Below are positions 13,901 through 25,900 of a DNA stretch of 64,000 nucleotides, in pieces. How positions within the stretch are numbered: position 1 is the first letter of the stretch; each line of letters starts with the position of its first letter. Both the position numbers and the translations under genes were made by a program. Below the pieces are notes generated by a model. That model was not told where the DNA came from. It ran no database searches and was given only the letters and a program-made list of their open reading frames with translations. The stretch lies in NCBI GenBank assembly GCA_034509425.1, contig JAVTVJ010000230.1, positions 496,001 to 560,000 on the forward strand, read 5' to 3'. Origin of the DNA: Eopsaltria australis. Its lineage: Eukaryota; Chordata; Aves; Passeriformes; Petroicidae.

Positions 13901-16900
13901 AACAACCCAGAGCATTTGCTTCGAGTTTCTTAGTAATGCAAACAACCAACATTATCAGCAACCATTTCTGTGACATGGCAAAAAAATGGATTTAACTTTC
14001 TTGGCTGTGACTGACTGAAATCACAACAAACAAGCCACAGGCTAAAATTAAAACCTTCCATTAGTAATTACTAAACATCCTAAGCTCCAAAAATGGAAAT
14101 TAACCTCATGTTGATGACAGCTACATGCTTGGTAATATGTCACCATAAATGCTATCAGAAGGGACAAAGAGAAAAAGACTGACTTCACAATCAAAAAAGA
14201 TTAAGCAAGAGCACTTCTGGAGTAGTGTGGATTATTCATTAACACATTTTTCAATTGTGTAACAATTCCTTTGTGCCTGGATCCTGTTTAGAGTAAAAAC
14301 TGAACTTTTGAATAGGTTCTTAGTTGTTAACTATGTCAAGAAAAAAATATTTCAGTGCGGAAAGAATAGACACAATAAATTTATGGGCATATTCAAATAA
14401 TATATTAGGAGCTGCTTAACACATATCAAATTGCTTTCCAGTAATAACCACACAGATGAACACTTACAAAACCAAAAACAAATTAAAAAAGCAAGTGAAA
14501 TTATTTACTTCATGCTATGGTTTAAAATTTTTAACCAAAATTTCACACAAGCACAAAGCATGATCTATCCTATTTCCCAGGCTAAGCAGGAACTGATGCT
14601 CTTTCTGGTCTGTAGCTTCATCTATATGGCCACACTTTTATGTATTAAAAAGTTCATGAGCCTCGTGCACACAATAAGAAAGGATAAACAAGTTTCTATG
14701 AAAAACACTACTGTGCATTTGCAATTGCATCAAAAATCACCCTGTGAACTGAAAAAATACCTCAAAATGCTGTAAGACTGTTCTAAAAACCATTTTCCAT
14801 GCAGGTTTGCTTGACCCCATAAACTTGGGTTATGAATGATTGCAGACTAGATTCTGCAGCTGGTCTATTTCTACAACTATAAATTTTGACAGCATTGCTC
14901 AACTAAGAAAACTGTGTCAGTCTTCCAAGCAGCCTGGTTGTTCTTTTTATGGATCAGCACCTACATTTGTGAACTGCATCAGTTCAGCCTGCAATTTTAT
15001 TAAGTGAGCAGTCTCTGTAATTAGCAGTTACAAACATCCAGCTGCATTCCAAATTTTAAAGAAGTCTAGATTGCCTACCACTTCACCAGAATGTGAGTAT
15101 CTTGGATGTCTTTATATTCTTCCCATAAATAAAAGCATATGACACTTAAACCAAAATTACATAGGACAAAGAGACATATTTAAGGCAGAAAAACGTTTGT
15201 ACAATACATCTGGGAGAAGCTGCAGTCACAGAAGTTTGGCATACTTGGAGAGGTTTCTTTCAAAGCCTCTGTTAAATGCATGCTGCTGCAATATAATAAA
15301 AAGAGTAATAAAGATAACTTACAGGAGGTCCAGTTTCCCCCTTTGGACCTCTGACACTTCCCCTTTCAAACATTTTGCCAAGATCTTCATAGTCATAAGC
15401 ATAATTATCAATACTATTTTCATAACTGTTTTCTGTATGATAAGTCTCATCAGCATCAAATGCACCTTCCTGCCCCAGATGGAGTTGATTATCCACAGGG
15501 AGCTCAGCAGGGAAACTGTACAGGGTTGTGTTGAAGATTTGCTGCTTTTTGTTTGGTTCACCTAAATGCTGTTTTGCTTTTTCCATTCCCTTGCTTTTAG
15601 TTTTACTGTGTTTCACAGGGGAGGTCAGAGAAGGCTCACTATGTCTGCCTGCATCTTCTGTGGTATTAGCTGAACTATCTGGATATGATCCTGCAGGGGT
15701 TTTAGTGATGTTCCTTTTTTTGCTCATCTCCTGCTGCTGAAGAGCCAGATCGATGTTCTTCTCCTGGAGTTCTGTTTGAGGCCAAGCTTCCAGCAACAGA
15801 GGTTTGGTCTCTGCAAACTCCCATACAGAGGCATTTTTTAACTCAAAGTGGTCTGGTAGAAAGCGAGTCTGAGCAACGTTGGTAACAGGCATGTTTGATA
15901 CTTCTTTCAATCTATAAGCTGATATATCTTCCTGGTTGTCCTCGTAAATGATCATCTTTGAGAAAACATCCAGCCCGTGTGACACAAGGGAAGCCCCAGG
16001 CAGAGATCGATAGGTTTCAGCCTGGCGACACTGCTGTCTCACATATTTACAATAGTTTGCAGAGGCTTCTGCAGAGGGAATGATATCAAGCTGACATATA
16101 ACTCCTTCAAAGCTGACAGAGTGAGAGTTCATCCTTCCCAGGGTAAATACACCCCTTGAATTAAATGTCTCCACTTCAGAAAGTACTTCACTGCTGTAGT
16201 ACTTGTTTCCACACTCAGCAAATATTGAGACAGTCTTGTCTCCAATGCCAATGGCAAACGAATGCCATTGTTCATTATGAACACAATAATCAAAGTACAC
16301 GGGCTGCTTCCCTCCAGTGTACACTGCTACCTTCCTCGGTAGCAGCTGGACACCAAACTGCAGTCTGCTTTTGTTCCTAATACTGAAAAGAAAAGCGTTA
16401 CTGGCTCTGTAAGAGTACAACCCAACCAATAAGGTGAACTGATGCCCTAGATTCGATGGTATGACTTGAGTGACGGAGGACTCAATATGTGCATCATGAC
16501 TTAGCACAACTCCTGCCGCAGTGAGACGAACACCCTGAGGTAACAGAGAGGATGTTGAGGGCACTGTTGTCTCTGATGGCTCTTGGACATCTTCCACAAG
16601 GCCTAGTTGATGAAGAACATCTATTGCTGTAGAAAGAAATGAAGGCACACTGTTGATTTAATTTACAAGCTCATACATTCAGATCCATATAAACAAATAT
16701 ACACACAAGATTTTAACAAAGCTGTACGTCTCAGAGCATACACATTTCACACAATAAATCAAACAAATAATTAAAGCCAGAGGAAAATTTCCATCTTAAA
16801 AAAAAAACAACCAAACAAAACAAACACACAGAAAGGCCTACAAAATGCCCATTGAAAGTTAATTCACTTATGAAAGTGAAAAATCCTCATTTGCTCTCTT

Positions 16901-19900
16901 CAAACTTTCCAGTGGTCAATGAACACACTTTGGTTAGTTCCTTTTTTATTTGGCTAATCCTGTCTACTCCGAGCAGAGAATTCCTTTTTTTTAGAAAACT
17001 TTCTTCTGCAAAAAACCTTCTACAATAAATCCATGGTGTTCCTCTTTATCTGAAAAGTTCAAATGAAAGCATTTGAGGGAAAGGTTGCTTTGTTTGTAAG
17101 AATGGAAAAGCTATTTATAACACAGTAACACCTCAGCAGAGCACCAAAAGATGGTCAGCAGCTCAAAGCGAAATACAAAGGTCAGCCTTGCCAAGGAGCT
17201 ACTGTGTGCTGGGGTAATTCAACTGGTACCTGGGAAGAATTGCTGTGCTTTCACAGGGACCTCTCCAACCACCAAGCAGGACCCTGGACCATTAAAAAGC
17301 TGCCTACAAAGGAAATTGTTTTCCCAGAGGTCTGACTGTATGTGTCTGTGCCAAAGTGAGTCCAACTAAAAGAAAATAAAGATCGTTCCAAAGGGAGATG
17401 CAGCAGAATGCACCATCACTGCCTCCTTTCCCTCCCCAGAGTCCACTTGTTAGAGCCACGGATGAGCAGTGGAAGTGGTGAGGAGCACGGAAAGAGGAGA
17501 ACTGTCAGGACCCAAGGGGTAGTGCTCCTGTCTTCTGGCTCATCTCTCCCCCTGAAGTGCAGCTACCCTGACAAGACATTGAATTAAGAATGCACTCCAC
17601 AGCAGGAGACATTAAGGAGACAGAGCAGCCAGCTGTCCTACTGATTGATGTTCTATAGATTTGGCCTTGTCATACAGAAATCTGGATAAACCTTCCCACA
17701 GGAAGAAGGGCAGTGGCTTATTCACTGTTGAATTCTCTAGTTTCTCATTCAATGTGAGCTATGTCCTTTAAGCCTTTCCTTAGTCTCCATCGTTTACCTG
17801 GCTAAATATCTTCACGTAATGAGTAGAAACACAATTGTCTATCCTCTTGATAAACTGAAATCATATCTGCCCTGGGATAAGAAATCAAAGCCATCTTTGA
17901 GTAAATCAACAGTTGAAGGTGATCCAATTAATTTCTTATTGCCTAAATCAGATTTGGGCAAGTTGGAGTTGGTGGGCACCTTCCTTCAGGATGAATATAA
18001 AGACACTGTTACATCCCCCTTATGATGCGGCTGAAACACTACAAAGGCTTGAGTAGGAGCTGAACCACACATGCCCAGGAACCCTTCTGTAGGTTCTCAA
18101 AATAAGACAGCATTTATGGCATTGATTGATTACTTGATTGGTAAAACTGTTTGCCTGAGTGTTTGTGAAAAGTGCAGAAATATTGCAGATGTTGAATCAA
18201 AATGCAATCACAGAAATACGGAACGAGAAGATTAGGAACTAAAACATACGACATGGGAAAAGGCTGAAGGAACATTTGCCTGGCCTAGATACAGGAAGGT
18301 TTGGGGCAATCTAATTAAAATTGTCCATTATCTGAATTGAGGCCATAGGGAAAACAGAGAAAAGCTGAGGACTAACAGGCACAAGCTGCAGCACAAGAAA
18401 TTTCAGCTCTGCACAAAGAAAAAGCATTCTTACTGCAAAAGTAGTCAAGTGCTGGACCAGGAGGGCAGAGACATTGAGTAATCTCCATTCTTGGAGGTTT
18501 TCAAAGACCAACTAGACAGGACCCGACAACCTGAAGTAACTTCAACACTGACCTTGATCTCAGCAGGAGTTAGGACCAGATGAGTTCCAGGTCCCCTTAA
18601 CCTAAATCTTCTGATTTTTTAGCATCAGGGGAAACTGAACACTAGTTTTCATAAACAGCATTTCACAGCAGCATACAATATCATCTGTTTCCACCTCTCA
18701 CTGGAACAACTTCAGTGAAACACCTATACTAAAAATTAGTTGTAGTGTCTAATAGCTGCACTGATCAAATAAGCCTGGCTGGGCAGACACAGGCACCTTC
18801 TACAGCATTTGGCTGAAGGGTACTTTTGCTATGGACATGGTTACACCAAGTAAATAAAGCTACTAAATGGCATGACAAAAATTTAGAGTATAGAAGAAAA
18901 GTTAAGGATTTGCTGCTATATTAAAAGAAAAGAGCCACTGAAACAAATGGATGTTTATGCTTTAAGTGGACAAAAGGTCTCCTTTCCCAGTTTCCCTTTC
19001 TCTGTTTACTGAATGTATTCATAGCAAACTTTAAGAATAGACAGACGTTGGCTTAGTTTCAGTGGTAAATTATGAGAAGTGCCTGAGATTTCCTTGAGAG
19101 TGATTTATAAGTTGGAACCAAAAGCATCAACCTGAACGCACTGTACATCTTGAAAATTAATTACACACCTTGTAGTGTTTCTAGTCATGTTTGAGATTCA
19201 CGGACGGGCCAAGATTATCCTGGCGAGCAGCCAGTGCAGGCAGAGGTATGGAGAAAGAGTATTTCTGCAGAAAGCCCTGTGTATGCCAATTTCTCAAGAT
19301 GTTTTGCCTCAGAGCAATTAATTTACTATGGCTGTATTTTTATCTGTCAGGCTGATAATGGAGGTCAGGTTATAGTAGAGCTCTGAAGCACAGTCCATCT
19401 GCTAATGAACCACCACACTTTCCCAGGCCCCCGTCCTGCCTGCAGCTCTGGAGGAGAAAGCTGTGCTTGCACTGCTCTTGGGAAGGGAAGCTGGGAAGAA
19501 ACACAGGTCCTGAGCTCTGGGAATGCAGTCTTATACATGCAAATAATCCTCAAGGCAGAATACACTGCTCTACTACTCCTGTGCACTGGCTGGGCCAGCT
19601 GACTGCACAAGGAGAACAGCTCCTAGTCCAGCCTAAGGTTGTGTCTAAATATCACATACTAACCTGAAATACTGGGTAAGTACTTGTATTTTTAAAAAAA
19701 TTTTAATTACATATTTTTATTTTAAAATAGTAATGCAAGTGATCTATCCAAAGTAGTATAAATTCAAGTATAAAATAAAAAGCTTAAACTAATTTAAAAT
19801 AGTCAGCTTAAAAATTACATTCAAGCCTATCACTACTAAATGGCAAACTGCAAGCAAAACTGTCAAATTTTTGGCAGTTCTGATTTGAAAAGAGCACGTA

Positions 19901-22900
19901 GTTTCTTAAGAAGAAAAATTATCAGCAAGCATGATGAGGAATAAGACCGTTTCCTATTTTCTGTCCTGCGAATAGATTTCTGCAAACAATGACAGGTCTT
20001 GAGAGAGCTAAACACAAATAAATATTGTGTGAAAAATGACATCAAGAAAGTAAGTATAAAGTAATTATTCCTTGCTGACTTGCTGCCTGTTAACCCACTG
20101 TCAAGCCAAAAGGCTGTTCCAAACTTTTTTGGCCAGTCATTTCACTTCTGGTCCAACATGCATTTTTATTTTATTTTAAGGCTTTCAGAAGCTCTTGGCA
20201 GCACACAGGATTTTGGGAGCAGGCAACCCTCTCATTCTTCCTCCCAGCATGACAACCACTATTTGCTTTACCTATCAGTTGTCAGTTTTCTTTGTTTACC
20301 CATGTCTGCAAAACATCTGTCTTCACTTACTGCTTATTCAACCCATTAGTCCCTCAAATTGTAACAGCTCAACTTCTTGAAGGAAAGGTTGTTTGGTGTT
20401 TTTGGTGTCAAGTGCTTTCCTTTCACCTTCTAGGAAATCTTTAAAAATTCACAACCTTACTGCATCATGAGGGACAAAAACTAACATCAACTTTGGCAAA
20501 AAGCCTTCTGACCCTTGTGTGGCACAAAAATAACCCCACAAAGGAACTGGGGAGGGATGAAGGGATTTGACTATTGGATTGTTTCACACGCATATTCCAT
20601 TCAGACCCTCCTGTTCATTTCCCATGTTGCTCCATACTCACGACTACTCTGAAGGCAGGACCTCTGAGATGTTCTCCCCATTTCAGCAATCTTAGTACAC
20701 ACATTTCTCCTCTTTTCCAGTAAGGGAAAAGACAGGGGCCATTCATCAATCACTCCACCAGAACCAAAAGTAATTACTCATCAGATTGCCCATTTTCTAG
20801 GGGATGATGCATCTGCAATTGGGTACATTGGGATACCTGGCTGCAACAAATGCTCTCCTGGACACCAGATCAGATGACTGGCATAGGAAAGCCAGCCAGA
20901 CACATTAATTCTTCATGGGCCCCACTCAAAATACTATTCCTAAAGACTGAGACTGTATCTTTACATATACTTCACTGAACATGATTTATAGCAGCATACT
21001 AAATCAAACAAGGTGTATCTTCTCAGGTAAAGCATGCAGGGGCAGTCTCCTCAACTCAGGAGAGAAGGCATGTTAATTAGCTAGCATCTTTGTGTTTGGC
21101 AGAATACTCTTTCTTCAAAATACAACTGCCACGAAAGTTTAAAAACCAAAGTGTTAATGTGTTCCCAATGGGCACACAATCCTGTTCCTGAACAAACACT
21201 AAGCACCACAAATGCAATAATGCAGCTCTGCAGCTTATATACTGCAACAGAAGGATATACTTGAGACGCTCATTCTTTTTTTCTGACGAGGTTTCATTCT
21301 CTGAACTGCTTTTTTCAACCTTGTTTACACACTGTGCAAATAAAGTGCAAAAGGAACCAAATTCACTCATGGGAATAAAGTTGCATCAATGTTCAATGCA
21401 TCATTTTGGTCCCAAGCAAGCATGTAAAGAAAATAAAGTCATGTATGGCATTTATGCATCAAGGATGGAGAGGAGATTCTGTTCAGTAAGGCTTCTCACA
21501 TGGCTATCTAGAAATACTATTGCATAACAATAGCAATAACAACAAAATTATAATAGAAAAAAAGGAAACTCCATCTGCTGGTAACAAAATTTAAAAAAAA
21601 TTCAATATAAGCATGTTGCAACTGAAGGTTTTACCCCATTTCTGAAAAGCTCTATGCATAGAAGCATTCTCAGCCAAGAGACAGGTAAGACTCAGCCTCC
21701 ACCCACTGCCCTGTGTTGCTGCACCTTCAGGCCTGAAGCTTTCACAGTCCTCAGCTGAAGGTTCAGTAGATAAGCAATTCTCAAGCTGAGGGACATGAGA
21801 AGTGAGAGAAAAGGTTTATTTCTTTGCAGAGGGGGAGGGTGGGCTGGGGGGATGAAGACACTCAAACTGTCACCACACAGCTGTCTCTGGCATCCCTCAC
21901 CTGCTCCCGCTACACTGGGAGACTGCAAACTGCCTCCCTAAAACTGCCTCTTCCCTTTCCATCCCTGCAGGCCTGGAGCAGGGCAGGCCACACACATCTA
22001 ACAGTGCAGCCCCTCCTCCAGTGAGAACTTGGCTCAGCTATTATAAAAATCCAGGAAAATCCCATCATCACAAAAGCATATGGCCCCCATTGAGCTGGAT
22101 GTGAAAAATCAACAACCAATCTTACCAAGCAAGCAATGGGCAACACTGGAGGGCAAAACTACAAAGGCAACGGGGGGGAAGCAAAACAAAAAAAAACACG
22201 ACTGAAAACAAAAAAAAACACGACTGAAGGAAAAACCAAGCTTTGCCAATCTCTGGGAATGACAAGCAGGAAAAATGCATTGGTGAGAATAATGGTGGGA
22301 GGCTGCTGAGCTATCCCAAAGGGCTCAAGCAAAACATTATCAGGAATGAGTCTTGTCTTAACCACGCAACCCATCTGTTTGTATTCAGATGAGCATTTGC
22401 AGTTATCACACTCACCAGCCAAGGGTGATCTACTTTGTGCTTCACCTGTTCAGCAAAGGACCATGGTGGAGAACCAATGCTGCCACTCTCGTGGCAAATA
22501 AGAAGTGTCTAAATGGCATCACTTTGGTGCCATTTAGCCTCTACCACTTTGGGATGCTATCATTCCCACAGCAGTCTCCAGAGCAAGCTGCACATCTGGT
22601 GCTGTTATAACAGCTGGCAGATTAAAAAAGAAACTAAAAACAAGACAACCCTATTTCCCCACTAACATCTGCATCTGAATGAAAAGCCAAATGAATACCA
22701 AATTTCACATTTTGCTTTAGTGATGCCAGCCTAGACTAAGCCTTTATTATGTGCAGTGGTTTGCCTTCACAGCCTTAAGTGCAAAGGTAACTCAGTCACA
22801 GCTTGCCACCCCCAAGGACACCCACTTGCACGGAAGACACAATCAAAGCCTTTTCACTGTACAAGGCTTCTTTTTTATGAAGAGCTTGCTTAAATATGTA

Positions 22901-25900
22901 AGCAATTTCATAGACAGAAAATCTGAGTAATTTTCAAAAGGTCATCTTTTCCAAACTGGTGCTTTAAACTTTTGCTCTCATTATGCTGTAACTGGTATTT
23001 TCTTTAAGCCATATGAATTAATTGACTGAACCTAAGGTCACAAGTAACAACAGCCATTTACTCTTTTCATCTACTTACATATAACAATTGTCCTGTTATA
23101 AACAAAGCATTCTCACCTTGTTTGGGTACTTGTGCAACACCCACAGCTATACATATTGCAATAAAAACGAGAGCTTTCCTAGAAGGGAAAGAAAGGAAAA
23201 AACATGTGAGAAAACATCTACAGTTTCAGAACTCCAAGGAATTAGAAACCTGATTCAAGATCCAAATGGCAGGATACCACCAACTTCAGCAAGTCCTGAA
23301 TCAAAGCCATCACACTGTATAACTTTCCACTGATACTGAGACAGCGTTTCACATAAAGATCAAGGTGTGTATGCCCTCATACATAGCACATATATTTTAC
23401 ACTGGCTTTTATTAATAAAATGACTGCATCTGCTTTGTATTTTCTTGCAGCAGCTTTCAAATATGAATGCTGATATGTAGAAAATTTCTTCCTGGAAAGA
23501 AAGAAATGTTATTGTAAAGAAACCATAAAATACATGACAAGTTAATTCCTGCAGAGATTATTAGATACTTTAGATACTTTTGACCTCCTATCAGTCTTCT
23601 CACTAGATCACTTCATCTTACCATAAGTGAAAATGTTGTGTCAAACTTGTTCTTGTACTATAAAATTCTATCATGCTATAAGCAAGACATGCTCTTGACA
23701 AAGTAAAAAAAATCTCACCACATTTCAACTTAAAACTCCATGCTCAGGTAGAAAAGTGTGATACTGATAGCTATCATAGGCTCACTGCCCTGGTTTCAGC
23801 CAGCGAGATAATTTTCTTCTCAGTAGCTGGTGAAGTGTTGTGTTTTGGATTTAGTATGAAAATAATGTTGATAGCACACTGATGTTTCAGTTGTTTCAAC
23901 AAACATATATATGATTGATCTAGATTATGTGCTTAAAATTCGCTTTGGAAGTGTTGAATGTTGTACAGACTACATTTTTACTGTGATTGAGAACAGATTG
24001 TCTGCTGTTTCCTAATTATCATATTAGCCAGATTAACATCTAATCACTCTCTTATCAGTGACTGAATCTTTTAATAAATGAGAAATATATTTTCTGTTAA
24101 TGTTGGACAACCAGGCACAGATGTACGTAACAATTATAGTAACCTCTATCTACTCAGTTCTAAGAAGAAATATTTCAAAAATATCAGAAATATAGTTCTG
24201 ATACTAACTACTCAACACAGACTCAAGCCCCAGCTCAATCCCCTTGCTCTTTAATGCATGTAACCTCAGCAATTTTTCATAAAGTGGAATGCTAGAGTGA
24301 CTAAAAATGTTTCCTGGACCAGGTCAGAGAGCACTTGAGAATCTGGAATTAAGTGTACTGAAAGTAACATAGTTGCAACTAAACACCTATAACTTCATGT
24401 CACCTAATTTTGCCAGCTAATTAGTCAGATTTTCACATTAAAAAAAAAAAAAGGTAGGAAGAAAACACTACCACTTTATACAGGAACATATGGTTTAAAC
24501 AGGAAGAGAAGATGTACAAGTACATATGAACACACACATACAGTAGTATTTAGTGAAAAGTGTTACTAATTCTTTAAAAGGTTTGGAATTCAAACATTTC
24601 TGAAACATCCAAGTGCATGAAAACCACAGAGCAATAATCTGGTTTTATCAAGTGGATTTGTATATTGTGAGAGCTTAAATTTTGGCAACTAGAACAAATG
24701 AATAATTTAAGGAACAGTAAGGCATGGTAGTCATCAGTGCCACTGTAAAATGGTAGATACATCATGTCTTTCAGAAGAAAATGCACAGAACATATCAGAT
24801 ATTCAAAAATATGCATCAGTGCTTCAGCTCTGATCACAGAGGGAGGGAAAGGTGGAAACCAAACCTTAGACATCCCAACATGCTTGTAGGGGCATGTTCT
24901 TTAATTAACCACCACTACAGTCCCAAGGTATTCCTCCCTTCAAGCTTCCTCCTGCTACAGCCCTGAAATGTCTACTGGAGCAGTTCTGCTGTTCCTAAAA
25001 GAGACCTAAAGAGCTCGTCCACTACAGGACACTCCAATTTTTTCAGAGGTCTAAAGACCAGAACTCAAATTCAAAGTTTCTGCATCATGCAATGCATCAT
25101 CTTTCATTCGAATGAGAAACTCAATGACAGGAGACAGCTGTGCCTGAAAGGAAGTCCATGCATTGCATTGTATCAGCTAAAACTCAGGACAATACTTTAT
25201 TTGACTTTCAAAGGTGAAAAATGGATTTGCAATTAAAAATCACATAAAACATTTTAGCTAGCTACAAAACAAGGATGCTCAAAGAACTCCAGAGCCCAAA
25301 ATTCAAAGATGACTCCTGTAATAATGACAACAGCTTCTTCTACTACACCAGCCAGATACAGAGCAGTGTGTGTCAGGTACCTGCCTCTGTCACCTCCCAG
25401 CAAACATTGTAGGAAAGCAAGAAATTCCAAACTGTTCCCAGGGCTGTAAATTACACAGATGTAACTGGATATACAGAAACATTTAGTGAGAAGTAAAGAT
25501 GAATGTCTGGCTTACACAGTGCTCTCTAATGTCAAGAACAGATGAGTTATCAACTAAGAAAAAACAGGGACCAGAGACAACCATAGTGCTGGGGGTCCTC
25601 TAATGCATGAGAAAAGTGAGACTTCCTTCTGTCTTTTTTCACAAGTAAAATTTTTTGCAAATGAAACCATGTGCAACCTAATCCATGCAAACCCTCCCTC
25701 TTGGTTGAGATCACTACTCTGTACATTTGCAGATCAGTCAGTTCTCAGTCTTGACTCCCACACCAGCACAGCCACTGAGACACCAGGCTCCCCACTGCAT
25801 AGCGTGTACATGGCTCAACCCATCATCTGCCAAAGCTGCATGGAGCTTGGCTCCTTGTCTTAGCTGAGTCCACAGGTCATGGAGATGTTGGGACACACCA

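Larger units (their letters stand above)
16627..23116. other. COL24A1 intron 2
   Basis: A 6.5-kb intron between the signal-peptide exon and the TSPN exon. It holds a CR1 3' fragment near 18.2-18.6 kb and a 22-bp tandem duplication at 22183-22226. I see nothing else that is supported. Confidence 0.8.

Noticed and set aside
15319..16380. Shorter open frames in other frames and on the plus strand across COL24A1 exon 3
   Set aside because: Shadows of the true minus-strand frame, which has domain content and matched splice phases.
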